Source: Prorocentrum cordatum (Eukaryota > Sar > Dinophyceae > Prorocentrales > Prorocentraceae). Taken from it: 64,000 nucleotides of DNA. Under the pieces are notes generated by a model that saw only the letters and a list, made by a program, of their open reading frames with translations, made no database searches and had not been told where the DNA came from. Numbering within the stretch: position 1 is the stretch's first letter; every line of letters begins with the position of its first letter. This document shows, one piece after another, positions 54,346-64,000 of this stretch. The stretch spans positions 182,874 to 246,873 of the forward strand of contig CAUYUJ010015942.1 in the NCBI GenBank assembly GCA_963575745.1, written 5' to 3'. The position numbers were made by a program, and so were the translations under genes.

Positions 54346-54554
54346 GTCACCTTCGTGCGCCAGCCACCGAAAAGGTTACATGACGGTCCAGCCCACACGT
54401 TCCAGAGAAAGCCGAACGGCCCCACAAGGACCTTGAACCTGCGCGCAGAATTGGATCCCCTGGCAACCCGACATAGACGCCCCCAGAACACGAGCAGGCA
54501 CCCAAGACTCCCATATGGCCCGCGCGAAGGCTACAATCGGCAGCAGCGTAGCCC

Positions 54555-55990
54555 TTAGAGCGGAACAATCGTGCCATGGCACAAGAAAGTCAACGCCCTG
54601 CTCTTTCCTGCCGTACGCGGTTCGATGGCTGAGAAAGCCAGAGCACGAGCGGACTCAAGTTCACCAGCATTACACCCAGTGGTTGACATGCCATGCGAGC
54701 AGCTCGTCTCAATGCCAGCTCGAGCAATCCGCGCTGCAACAAGACGTTTCTTGGTGCCCGCCCAGAACTTCTTCATGCGCCTGGCCTTCAGACGAGCTTG
54801 AAGCACCTTTGATCTGCGAGCAGTGCGGCAAATACGCCGTCCAGCGGTGCAATCAACCCCAAAGTTCCTCCCATGCTTCACTGCGATCGCACCAGTGGTC
54901 CGAGCCAGCTGGCAAGCGATCACACCACGCGCCATCGCATCGTTGGACGAGACACGTGTTTTATCGGCATACACATGCAGATCATATTCAGCCAAAATGC
55001 TCTGCAGATCCTTCGTCGTCTGAACTAGTTCACGACGCACACGATCACGCCCACCCACACGTTGCAACAACAGATTATCAACCACAACCATTGGTATGAC
55101 AGTGCGCTGTAGTGAGTGCACCTTGTCCAGGGTAAGGATGAGCGCTAACTTAAGCATCGTTGTCGCCAAGCCACCCCCTGGAAGAATCGCTTGCTCAGTG
55201 ACAATCCCTTCAGACACCACAGCTCCCAAAGCAAGAAACCTTTACACACGATAAAGCTCCACCTGAAGCCCCAACTGCCATAGAGGCAACCCAGTCGCCA
55301 CCGCAGCTTGAAGGAGTCCACGACGCTGGACCTGTTCGAAGGCCTTCAAGAGGTCCAGAAGAACCTGGGCCGAGCACCAGAGCCCCGCGCGGGACCCGTC
55401 TTCCCGAGACTTGCACGTGGCCCATTCGGACCAAGCAGATTGCTGCCACACCGCCCGTTCACAAGACTTCCCCGCACACGCCCAGAAGTAAGACCTCTGA
55501 TTGGCCTTCTCTCAAGACAAAGCCAGCGAACGCCGCCAGCGGGCCTGTACCCCTGCCAAAGCATGGATCAGCGCAATCGGACGAACTCCGCCAAGCCTCT
55601 TCTGTAAAAAAAGCTATGTTGGTGCTGAACGTGGGCCGCTGCGCCGACGCCTCGATCGGCATGAGAAGATCAAAAAGACACTCCAGCGCCATATCATCGA
55701 GCTCCAACAGCTGTCTCGGACGAATAGAATCAAACCCAACTCCAGAATATTCTTGAACGTCTGAAGGACCTTCCGCAGTAGCTCGACACTAGGCCTGGGA
55801 GGCCGTTCACCCAGGTCTCCAGGCCAACCGACACACTGATGCCACTGCCCCACCTTCGACCAACGGGACCACCCCTCTTGCAACAAACACATCTCACGCT
55901 GCTTGTGAACAGGAAGGTGAGCACGTTCCCGATCAGGAGCGCAGGGGGCCCAAGGAACCTTCTCACGCGTGATGGACCTCCAGCACCTGG
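54555..55990 (-). pseudogene. E3 reverse transcriptase remnant
   Basis: Motif A is visible as VLLDLLKAFEQV (Asp codon at 55355-55353), motif B as AILPGGGLATTMLKL, and motif C as VVVDNLLLQ, where the second catalytic aspartate is asparagine (AAT at 55076-55074). An in-frame TAA separates ELYRV from RFLALGAVVSEG near 55244. Upstream finger region (QTFKNILELGLILF, ELDDMALECLFDLLM) lies in other frames. Stops plus the D-to-N change make it inactive. Confidence 0.75.
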
Positions 55991-57296
55991 GCCAGCTTGA
56001 GCAGTAACCCACTTCCCGGACTCGCCGATACGTTGCTTCATCTCATGTTCTGCCAGCTGCGCAGCTCGATGCTTGATCGCACTAGCCAGAGTCGGCACTG
56101 CCCAAACCTCCAGGCCGCCCAAAGGAAGCATAGACAGCATACACCACAAACGCCCCACATCACCATCAGGTACCGAGGTAACTGCCGCGGGCGCCATGCG
56201 AATAAGCTTGCGAGCCGAGGAAAACGCACGCATACGAGTAAGAGACTGCTGCCAACAACCTGCAAAGCTGAGCGCGACACCAATACTTCGAAGCCATTAC
56301 GGCAGGCGACACGCGAGGGGACTTGGGAGGCAGCCTGGGCAAGGCATCTACCCATTTTGGCTCCACCCTGTGATCGCGCCCACACATTTTTCGAGCCAGA
56401 TCGGGAGGCACCTGAAACACATCAACCCATTGTCGCTCGGCTGCTGACACAAACGCCTCCCAACCCCGAGACAACTGCTCCTGTGTGACCTGACCAGTCG
56501 GCATGAGCTGTCGAACATTGACCACATGTTCTCAGAATCAAAGCCCGCGCAACCATCAGGCCGATCATCAGGAAACAGGCGCGGGACAGGCAAGACGCGC
56601 ATCTTGGGCCTGCCAACAGTAGAAGCGATCTGTAGACAGACCACCGAACGAGAACTGAGTGGCACCTCAGGATGCACACGAGCAGCCAACGCCCCAAGGC
56701 CATCTGACACCAGAAATAAAATCGATCTTGCGACCCGCAGGCGCACAAGTCCAAACGTCAGGGTCAACAATGATCGCATCGAACCACTCCATCACTCCTG
56801 CTGCTCGAAGATTGTCGGGCTCATTGTTGAAACCACCCGCGATCACATAAGGCATGTCCATCATGCGCACACGCTCCGCCACCAGGAACAAAACCTCCAA
56901 GTTAGCTGCAGCCATGCCTATCTTGTCATACAGGCACACATTCACGAGGACAACCCCCGCCTTCGAGAATCCAGAATGTAAGCAGCAAGCCGCTCGCCCT
57001 GGAACAATGACACTGCCCACTCCTTCGATCACGCCAAGCCCGTGATGCTGCGCACAACAACAGAGCAAGCCACCACTGCCTGAACCACGACGCCCATCGA
57101 TACACTCCACTGCTGGAGACAACCTACAGTTCCAACCCAAAACACGCATCCTGCACGACTCCTCCTCGCACTCCCGTGGACTCAGATGTGTTTCCTGAAC
57201 CATGATGGCGTCCGCCTGATCGAAAATCAACCTCTTCGCGTCCGCATCCTCAGTCGCCAGCAAGTCTGCAAACGTAGAGAGAATATTGACATTCAT
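55990..57296 (-). pseudogene. E3 ORF2 start: AP-type endonuclease and linker
   Basis: ORF2 ATG at 57296 lies 26 nt after the ORF1 stop. VLTMNVNILSTF (Asn), AIMVQETHLS (Glu), VIAGGFNNEPDN (GxFN) and GRKIDFIS (Asp) mark an endonuclease/exonuclease/phosphatase domain. After DFIS (about 56715) the frame shifts: the continuation is VSDGLGALAARVHPEVPLSS in another frame, then NVRQLMPTGQVTQEQLSRGW and AEHEMKQRIGESGKW in further frames. About three frameshifts in 1.3 kb. Confidence 0.75.
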
Positions 57297-57321
57297 AGTG
57301 AGCACCCTCCAGATTCTCGGG

Positions 57322-58404
57322 TCAGGAATGAGACCTCCCCTCGCCGAGTGAACCAGCCGAGCGCAATTTCTTGGTGGCCTCCTCCTGAAGCTCCTGGATG
57401 AGACGCTTCTTGTCGGCATCCGAGATCGGGAAGTCTGGCGACAGACCCTCAACCATGCTGTCCCGCTCAGCGTCGGACAGACCGCAGTGCTGCACGTCCT
57501 CGGGCACTGGGAGACTTTCACCACTGAGATCAATGCTACTCGCAGTACCGCCTCCAGCCGTCGTAGCACCCCCTGCAGCGCCGCCACCTCCTGCCGCCGC
57601 TGCCGCGGCCGCAGCGGCCGCCCCAGCCAACGCCACGCCGCCGACGCCATCTCGATGGGCCGTGGGCGCCTGCAGCAGCACAGTGAGCGGCTCCGCCAGC
57701 GCCGCGCCGACCTGCTGTTGCCAGCCTGGGTGGCTGCTGAGGACCTTCGTCACGTGTGAGGCCGCCGAGACCGCCGACTCCGCCGCCGCCGTCGGGGCAG
57801 GGGGGGCACGAGCCGCCCTGGCCTTGGCCTCCTCCACCATCTGCTTGAGCTCCTGTTCCAGCTTGCCCACAAGGGCCCTGGAGGAGGCATATTGCTCCGT
57901 GGCCTTCCGGATGGCCACCTTCGCTTTGTCGAAAGAAGAACGGGCGCGCTGCAGTTCGGTAGCCTTGCTGTCGATGGCCTGCTGCGCGCCCCTGGCCTCC
58001 TTGACAGAAACCAAACCCTCGAACCCGTTCTCACGCTTTCAACGCGCGCGCTTGAGCTTGTCACGGGCAGACTGAGGCAAAACAGCTGCAGCCGCATCGA
58101 ACTGATCTGCAGACATCTCAAGCCATACTTTAGCCTGATCCTTATCAAAGGACTGCTGCTGCTGCTGCTCCTGCCCACCGCCGCCAGAGCCTTTGACCTT
58201 TCCGTTGCTTCCTGCCTTGCGACGAGGGGGCTCGAACACAGCAGGAGGAGGATCGGCCCAAGCACCACGGGGCACACGCCAAGGCGGAGACGCGGGCACC
58301 AAGGACGCGCCTTTTGGCCCCTGCCCATTGCACCCGGCCTGGCGGCAGCGCGATCGGAAGCCGTAATTACGATAGACACAAGACCCGTGGTCCCAGCCTG
58401 ACAT
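57322..58404 (-). pseudogene. E3 ORF1: zinc finger and coiled-coil protein with one in-frame stop
   Basis: ATG at 58404 (MSGWDHGSC). The N-terminus has W-x4-C-x3-N-x6-C-x4-C, a degenerate RanBP2-like finger. A basic Gln/Gly-rich stretch and AKVWLEMSADQFDAAAAVLP follow. A TGA at 58041-58039 interrupts, but the same frame continues with LVSVKEARGAQQAIDSKATE, a clear coiled coil to about 57800, then Ala/Gly-rich sequence and an acidic C-terminus with SDADKKRLIQELQEEATKKL. Apart from the stop it is intact (about 360 codons), so the TGA could be a recent nonsense mutation or a sequencing error. Same layout as E1 ORF1. Confidence 0.75.
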
Positions 58405-58508
58405 CGCGGAGCTGAGACTGGAACAGTCACCTGACGGCGCGGCAGGCGCGCGCGCGTCAGGAGAGAAGGCAGCGGGGGCCGTCCCCCCCCCCGCCACCAA
58501 GGCCAAGT

Positions 58509-58528
58509 CCTGAGCCGATGGCTGCGGA
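58509..58528 (-). other. Relict spliced leader directly downstream of the intact leader
   Basis: The minus strand reads TCCGCAGCCATCGGCTCAGG, which is the leader with two missing T and three substitutions. It abuts the intact leader without a gap. Tandem leader relicts are the known mark of repeated cycles of trans-splicing and retroposition. Confidence 0.85.
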
Positions 58529-58550
58529 CTTGAGCCAAAATGGCTACGGA
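58529..58550 (-). other. Dinoflagellate spliced-leader sequence (22 nt, exact)
   Basis: The minus strand reads TCCGTAGCCATTTTGG then CTCAAG, matching the published dinoflagellate leader DCCGUAGCCAUUUUGGCUCAAG with D = T over all 22 positions. It lies 125 nt upstream of the E3 ORF1 ATG, in the right orientation. In the genome it marks reverse-transcribed trans-spliced mRNA rather than an SL RNA gene; no SL-RNA downstream structure was seen. Confidence 0.93.
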
Positions 58551-59445
58551 CCTCCTCCCCCCCCCCCCCCCTCCCCTCCTCCGGGTCGGGGGTGGAGCAA
58601 AAAACATGCCAGCGCCTGCGCGGGAGCAGGTTTTCCAGACGGGTGAAATGTTCGCAGTGGTCTTCGTTTCCAACCCGCGGGGGGGGGGGGCCCGGTTTTT
58701 CGCCCGGCGGCCCGCCGCGGCGACGAACAACAAATTCGTCGATCCAATTTTTCGTCGGCCCACCCCGCCCCTCGGACGACGAACGAAACAAATAGTCGTT
58801 CCGTTTTTCGTCGCCCTTGTGCCCCTGAGTATGGGGTGGCCATGGGGGCGCAGAACATGATGGAAACGACAACTTCGACGAGTAGTAAACTCTCATAGGG
58901 CACGGCGGGTGCAGTCCACCTGTCAGACATGCACTGGACGCGCGACTTGCATGGCGATGAAGCACGACGCCCTACGAGCGCGGCCGAAACTCCAGTTCCA
59001 GACGCGGGCAGCGAGAGAACAAACAAGAAACAACAAAACGCGGAAGGACGAGGAGGAGAACATGGGACAAGAAAGCGCAGAGTCGTGCCTCCCGCCGCAC
59101 TCCTCCTCCCTCCGCCCCCTGTTTGTTCCTCGCCCCGATTCCCCGCCTTGCCCGCCCCCCCTCTGATGCCCCCGAAGAAGCCGGGAACCCGCGCAACGGC
59201 CCGCCCCGAAGAGCAGGGCGCGCTGGCGATGAGCAGCAGAGACGGGAGTGCAACGCAAGCCGAGCGCACTGGCACAAGGCAGGCGATCGCGCGGAAAAGT
59301 CCCGCAAACTCCGCAGCCGCGAGCCCCCGCCGCGGGCCCTGCGCTCCGGGCACTCGACGAAAGCGTTCTGCTACTCGCGAAGTCACTGCTCGCAAATGGC
59401 CAGGTTCCGCCGTGGGGATCTACGATATGTTTCATCGAGGCGAGC

Positions 59446-59446
<1 letters not shown>
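58551..59446. other. Spacer upstream of E3, no supported gene
   Basis: Starts with C-rich runs (58558-58570), then GC-rich sequence with overlapping open frames on both strands, none recognised. Contains G12 at about 58681-58692. Confidence 0.5.
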
Positions 59447-59519
<73 letters not shown>

Positions 59520-59541
59520 TTTTTTTTTTTTTTTTTTTTTT
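59447..59541 (-). repeat. 95-nt poly(T) with one G (poly(A) on the minus strand)
   Basis: T run 59447-59541 interrupted only by G at 59519. In the sense of E4 it is a poly(A) tract lying downstream of the last E4 ORF, compatible with a LINE 3' tail. An assembly or homopolymer artefact is also possible. Confidence 0.8.
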
Positions 59542-60352
59542 CGGACGGTTGCGAGTAGGCACTGTACGAGTAGCGGAGCGCGCTCGGCGCATCGCGGGCG
59601 ACCCCCCATAGGCAAAAGGCGCAACGCTGGCGATGGCTGGCGGAATGGCGCGCCAGCAGGCGCCGAGAGGAAGATAATGACCGTCGGCGGCAACTCCAGG
59701 AAAAGGCGGCCGCGTGAAGGGCGGGCAACGACGCTGCGCACTAAACCTGCATCAGACAAATCGTTCGGATGTTCGTGCCCGCTGGCCCGCTGGTGAGGAA
59801 GTCTCAGGCGATGCGCCCGGCCCGCTTTGCCGACGCGTCTCGGCGTGCGACAGAGAGTCATTTGCATGGAAGAGGGATGGAGGAGGAGGTAGGGGAGGCA
59901 AGGCAAGGCAAGCTCGGAGAATCCTGCAGGTGATCACAGCCAATCTACCGCCTCGAATGCACACTCACGGCAGAAACTGATTCACACCAGGATTCTGGGG
60001 AGGCCGCAGTCGGCCATCAAATCGCATGCTGCGGGGCCAGCCGCGCGCTCTCCTGTGGGGGCACGGGCCCAGGCAGCAACCCGAGGGGCACGCGTCCCCT
60101 ATGGGGTGCCGCCCGTAGAGCGCGAGCCCTTGGCACCGCTTTTCGAAGTCGGAGGCGGGCGGGACCTCGGACGAGGGCGGGCAGGAGGCAAGGTAGAGAC
60201 AGGGATCGGAGGCAGTGAGGCCTGGGAAGGCGTCTGCATCGTCCCGCTGGTGGCCCGCTGTACCGCCTCATGGGAAGCGGTGCCTCGATTCAGATGGTCA
60301 ACGAGGCGCGGGCTGCTCAAGAGAGCCCGATGCCTATGTAGCCGCAGCGGCC

Positions 60353-61090
60353 TCACTTCCCCCCGCTGGCGAGGCTGTGGATTTCCCGCGCGATCGGGCC
60401 CCGCGGGGCCTCTGCGCCCTGCAGCTCGAAGACGCGAAGGATCAGCTCGTGCAAATTCAGGCCTGCTTGGCTCCTCGTGTCGATCGCCCGCTCGAAGTGA
60501 GCAGTCTGGCCCTGGCCCTCCGTGGCTTTGTGAGCGCGGACGCGGAACGCGCGGGCCACGAGGCCGAGCTGGCGAAGAAGCATGCCCTGGATCTCCTGGA
60601 GCGTCTTGACCGCGTGCACCTCGACCTCCTTGAAGCCCGCCCCCGTAGAGGCCTGCAGGAGCGTCGCTGCTGTGGCCATGGACGTCATGAATAGGTGCAA
60701 GTGAGGGCACCCCCTCCCGCGCCAGTCCTGCCCCTCGCACCCGACCTCAGCCTCCTCCATCTCCTTGCTGGTGTTGTTGTACTCCTTGCCAGCGCGGACT
60801 GTGCCCTCCACCGGCGGTTTCTTCGCGACCGTCGACGCCCTCTCGTAGACCGCGGACTTGAGCTCCTCGACGTCCCTGTCGAGGGTGATGAGGGGGCGGC
60901 TCATTGCGCTCGTCGGCTTGCCGCTGGACTTGGCACCTCCTCCTACGCCTGTCGGCTTGTTGCCTTTGGCGTCCTCGGTGTTGCCACCGCCCGCGCCTGC
61001 GTCGTCTCCACCGACTGGCTCGCCCTCGGCGCGTCGCTTCTAGCTCTTGAACCACGCTGGAAAGGGTAAATCGCCCTCCTGCGACGCCAT
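60353..61090 (-). pseudogene. E4 downstream ORF, homologue of 44162-44812, with in-frame stop
   Basis: From ATG 61090 (MASQEGDLPFPAWFKS) a TAG at 61042-61040 interrupts, but the frame continues KRRAEGEPVGGDDAGAGGG and then LITLDRDVEELKSAVYERAS, KPPVEGTVRAGKEYN, GCPHLHLFMTSMATAATLLQ and a helical C-terminus to 60353. The blocks match E2 in order and spacing. Presence of this ORF after the zinc fingers in two independent copies argues that it belongs to the element. Function unknown; no family recognised. Confidence 0.55.
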
Positions 61091-61129
61091 CCACCCGAGC
61101 TGATAGTTCTGCCTGGGTAATAGAAATGT

Positions 61130-61400
61130 GAATCGGCAAATGATGTTAAACCAAATGGCTACATAATCCGCCCAGGTCGGCCTGGGCTGCATTACAAATT
61201 CAGCACTCAAATGTAGAAGGTTGGTCTTTTGGTCGAAACGTTCGGCCACCTCCCATTGGGCAACTGCCACTGAACATCGCCGTCTGCAAGCGTCTGCCAA
61301 CTGCCCATCTACCACGGAACACCGATCGGCAACACATGCACACATTCGTCGGGGTCAGTACAGCAACGCGGTCCCTCTGGAAGCGGGCGAACCTGAGATG
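61130..61400 (-). pseudogene. E4 zinc-finger segment with nonsense codons
   Basis: TNVCMCCRSVFRGRW...SGSC followed by PSTFEC, stop, ICNAAQ...CSHLV, stop, HHLP. This matches E2 (LCPWCRASL... LQCSMCDSIF... HDHAVEYHLP) with TGA (61202-61200) and TAA in the positions of sense codons. Confidence 0.6.
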
Positions 61401-61419
61401 ATTCAATAACTGCTGCCGA

Positions 61420-62000
61420 ATATGTTCCTTCACATCCTGAAACGTTGCAACAAAGACTCGGGCCCTCATCGAGGCCAGGCGGAAGGTTGCACGCCGTGCC
61501 TGGGTTCCGGCTCGTCGTACCTGGAGGTGGGATCGCTGCCGCAAATACCCTGGTACGGAGTTGCGTCATGTCAATCATCCGAAACTCCGCACTCCTTTCC
61601 GCATCGGCCAAGATCGTTAAAGTCCGTAGCTACATCCTCTACACACTGCGCATCCAAGAGAAGGGCCGCATTCTGTATATCAGCAACAATTTGTCGGGCC
61701 CACGGCGAGGCCCGCTGCGTCAACGTGCCAAAAAAACAAGGCAGGCGAAACTCGTCAACCTCCAGCTTTCCGAACAGCGAGACGAGAATCTGAGAGGCCC
61801 CCTGGGGGTCCGCTGACCAGCTCTGATAAAGACGGAGACGACGCACCCAGAGTTCAACCCTGGCGCCAGCGAGCCCCAAGTAGTCTAGAACCCGCCTCGT
61901 GCTAAAACTACGCACACGTTCCCCCTCCCAGTCCGTGGCCTTCCCCTGCATGATGATGCGCGCTAGACATGCTAAGCACCGGTCCAATATGTGATAATCA
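61420..62000 (-). pseudogene. E4 post-RT region
   Basis: Frame 61987-61571: LARIIMQGKATDWEGERVRS, then LGLAGARVELWVRRLRLYQS and SQILVSLFGKLEVDEF. GKATDW is shared with E2 (ERGKATDWSG). It lies about 120 nt after the RT frame stop, in a different frame. Confidence 0.55.
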
Positions 62001-62108
62001 CGCCCAGAAAGGTGAAAAGCTTCAAGAGCAGATAGTAGTGTTCTGCACTAGTCCCTGAAGAAACAACTTCTTATGACGACGGACGATACGCAGAGACTAC
62101 ATGCCACC

Positions 62109-63083
62109 CTAAGAGAAGAAAGCCCTCCGTGCCACGGAGCATCTCCAGGCTAATTCGCGGTGTGCGCTGTCACGTAGTGCTATATGTGGGCCCAAGTACC
62201 TAGCGCCCTCCTTGGGGATGCCTGGGATGCTAAACCTTTTCGGACACCTGAGGAGCTTCTTGAAGTAGTGAGTCCCTGCCCCAGACACGGAAACCAACAG
62301 CTGCTGCTTGGTAAGGTTGCATGCCCAGCCTAAGTCGTAAAGGGAATCGTTTAACGCGTCGTCGACCCGAGAAGCCTTCTCAATGAAGTCTACAGACGTC
62401 ATGCCCTCACTCGCAACAGTGAACTTGTTTAGGTCACCTGCGTACTTTAACAAAGAGACGTCGGCTGCAGAAGTGCCCCGCGTGCCCTTGAGCACCCCTG
62501 CCGCGTCGTCAACATCCGCCAGCTGCCCCCCCCCCCCCCCCCCTCGCAGCATCGGTCGCGAAAAAGTCTGCAAGAAAGTCTTCGCTATAAAAGGATCACA
62601 TATAACCCCGCCTTCCTGTGTTTTCACAAGGATATTACCGTCGCTGCCTGTGAGTTCCACTGCCGAGAGCTGGCGTCGTTGCTCACATGAGGCCGTGTCC
62701 TCGGCCCGAGTATGAAGCTCCATGCTCTCATCCATGGTCTCCCAGGAGGTGCTCGCGAAGGCGCTAGTCATGTCCTTAAGTGTCATGCAATGTGTTCTTT
62801 TTACCTGTCTGAGGCGGTGGTTGACAATATGGGCTATCATGATCGGGTTATCACGCCTGCGTCCTTTAACATATCTATGGCCATATAGCGTAGCGCGGCC
62901 CTCCACACGAGAAGCGAAGAACGCTTTACCAGCAGTAGGAAATGCACGCGCAACACGCCGTCCACGATAACCAAGAGACATGTTCTTATGAAGAGCAGCA
63001 CCCTGTGAACGATGCCAATACAATGGCGAATCACAGTAGCCCCTAACCTTCTCCAAGCTTATTCGTAGCATCTCCCAGAACAC
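62109..63083 (-). pseudogene. E4 reverse transcriptase
   Basis: A 324-codon frame. Fingers/palm start: FASRVEGRATLYGHRYVKGR; motif A THCMTLKDMTSAFAST (Asp at residue 104 of the frame); motif C LLKYAGDLNKF, where the usual YADD is YAGD; then LYDLGWACNLTKQQLLVSV and RYLGPHIALRD. A C-run (62525-62543) inserts a six-glycine stretch before motif C. Loss of one catalytic aspartate suggests an inactive enzyme. Confidence 0.7.
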
Positions 63084-63112
63084 GCGAACCGATTAACTTT
63101 CCTTGCTTGTAC

Positions 63113-63712
63113 CTACCCCGCCATCGTACGCATGCGCCAGCTAGGATAAAATAGCATGTGCCACAATTCCAGGGGCATCGCGCCTGTGGGTACCATCTTC
63201 CTCTTCGGCGCGCTACGTACGCACCTGCGCGCTGTCTGGATGTCATGGGCGACGCAGTCACTTATTCCGGGGCCGTGTACTGCAGCGTGCTCCGTCTCCT
63301 CCCGCTGGCTCCTCCATTGCCCCCGATCAAATAGTTTGGCAAACATGCCTCCTCCCATCCCTGGCTCCTGCCACACCTGCATCCATTCATGACAAGTAGG
63401 AAGAGCCGAGACAATCAGTCGACCGTCGCGCTGCTTAGGACCAAATCTACACCAGGCTGCAGCCCGTAGCGAGCGCATACCTTCGGCTTCACTGCCAGCA
63501 CGGAAAGCTTCATTAGCTTCCTCCACTAGCCGAGCATGCCTAATACGTACCTGCTTCCTACGGGCCACAGTGAGTTCCTTGGTGAGCTGCTTAAGGTCCT
63601 GGCCGATCTGACGCGAGGTCTCCGAGGTGGCGCCTACTTTATCCCGTCGAAGGCTAGCTCGCGCACGCAGGAGGTCACGACGACGACGACAATCTTCAAA
63701 GTAGTTTGGCAC
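63113..63712 (-). pseudogene. E4 linker upstream of RT
   Basis: A 199-codon frame: MPNYFEDCRRRRDLLRARAS, DLKQLTKELTVARRKQVRIR (helical, basic), then CHEWMQVWQEPGMGGGMFAK and CVRSAPKRKMVPTGAMPLEL. The last part aligns with E2 (DEWDTHLSLPANGGGMG and SAKRRAAPAWSAPLELHM). It ends in another frame from the RT, with a stop near 63113. 63713-64000 carries only short frames. Confidence 0.6.
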
Positions 63713-64000
63713 AGGAGTGCGTGCTTTGCCAAAGTACCCCTGTCCCCTCGAAGATTGTCTGGCGACGCTCTGCCCAAATAGAAACGTACATGTAAACGCT
63801 GCAGCTCTCTCTTAGCCGACTCCAGAAACTCTGCTCTCCCCGCGCCATCGCAACGCACTCACCATCGCCCCCATATCCCAGGATATCTGTCTCTCCTGCG
63901 AAACTTCCCCACCCCCCTTCCAGCGCGGCATTGGAGGTTGCCCTTGAGAGGAGGGCCCGCGTAGGCCTGCAGCTTGGCACCCAAAGACCTTACGGGGTGG

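Larger units (their letters stand above)
52750..58560 (-). mobile_element. E3: decayed two-ORF LINE with RNase H and 5' spliced leaders, minus strand
   Basis: From 5' to 3' on the minus strand: spliced leader and relict leader (58550-58509), ORF1 (58404-57322, one in-frame TGA), ORF2 from ATG 57296: endonuclease (to about 56560), linker, RT (about 55900-54560), zinc-binding segment (about 54180-54060) and RNase H (53704-53310), ending at 52790. The order endonuclease-RT-RNase H is that of I-type LINEs. Multiple frameshifts and stops make it a pseudogene. Confidence 0.85.
59542..64000 (-). mobile_element. E4: decayed LINE-like retrotransposon, minus strand, running off the window
   Basis: Order on the minus strand: linker (63712-63113), RT (63083-62109), post-RT region (61987-61571), zinc fingers with stops (about 61400-61130), downstream ORF (61090-60353), about 0.8 kb of untranslated sequence, then poly(A) (59541-59447). 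The same family as E2 by linker, motif A, GKATDW, fingers and downstream ORF. The endonuclease would lie beyond 64000; 63634-63980 shows only unplaced fragments. Confidence 0.7.

Noticed and set aside
56343-56368. Spliced-leader look-alike (CTACCCATTTTGGCTCC)
   Set aside because: Only part of the leader matches and it lies within the E3 coding remnant (VEPKWVD on the minus strand).
61139-61165. Spliced-leader look-alike on the minus strand (TGTAGCCATTTGG)
   Set aside because: It is part of the zinc-finger segment homologous to E2 and lacks the leader's 3' half.

Overview
This looks like nuclear DNA of a dinoflagellate. The strongest evidence is an exact copy of the 22-nt dinoflagellate spliced leader at 58529-58550 (minus strand), followed directly by a second, degraded leader (58509-58528). 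This is the signature of trans-spliced mRNA copied back into the genome. The organism cannot be named from the sequence. Almost all recognisable protein sequence is non-LTR (LINE-like) retrotransposon. No ordinary single-copy host gene, tRNA or rRNA could be supported. An assembly gap (100 N) sits at 15809-15908.

Layout. 1-15.0 kb: stacked minisatellites (73-bp units, GGCTGA hexamers, an 18-19-bp GGGGCCCCTTT array), then a modular repeat mosaic in which the same 100-600-bp blocks recur in both orientations between (CAA)n tracts. It includes a 1.2-kb-armed inverted repeat around a GGATCC-rich array. 15.4-18 kb: very long (TAG)n, (TCC)n and (ATT)n microsatellites. 18-28.2 kb: GC-rich spacer without a convincing gene, interrupted by (TA)n, 12-bp GATCTCACTATC arrays, a ~400-bp higher-order CAT array and several local duplications. 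28.5-36.9 kb: an apparently intact retroelement (called E1) on the plus strand, flanked on both sides by TCC/ATTCC microsatellite. 36.9-41.1 kb: microsatellites and a ~480-530-bp higher-order CAT array. 41.1-50.9 kb: repeats and a decayed minus-strand LINE (E2). 51.2-52.5 kb: a ~98-bp satellite. 52.8-58.6 kb: a decayed minus-strand LINE (E3) whose 5' end carries the tandem leaders. 59.4-64 kb: another decayed minus-strand LINE (E4, same family as E2), which may end in a 95-nt poly(A), seen as poly(T) on the plus strand.

E1 is the most interesting object. ORF1 has a RanBP2-type zinc finger and a coiled coil. ORF2 is one uninterrupted 6.6-kb frame with an unusual order: RNase H, then AP-type endonuclease, then reverse transcriptase (FFDD), then C2H2-like fingers, then a domain resembling a C5-cytosine DNA methyltransferase (FxG, PPC, EHP motifs). 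E2 and E4 share a different layout: endonuclease, RT and zinc fingers, then a conserved downstream ORF of unknown function in another frame. All domain calls were made by eye from motifs; no search was run.
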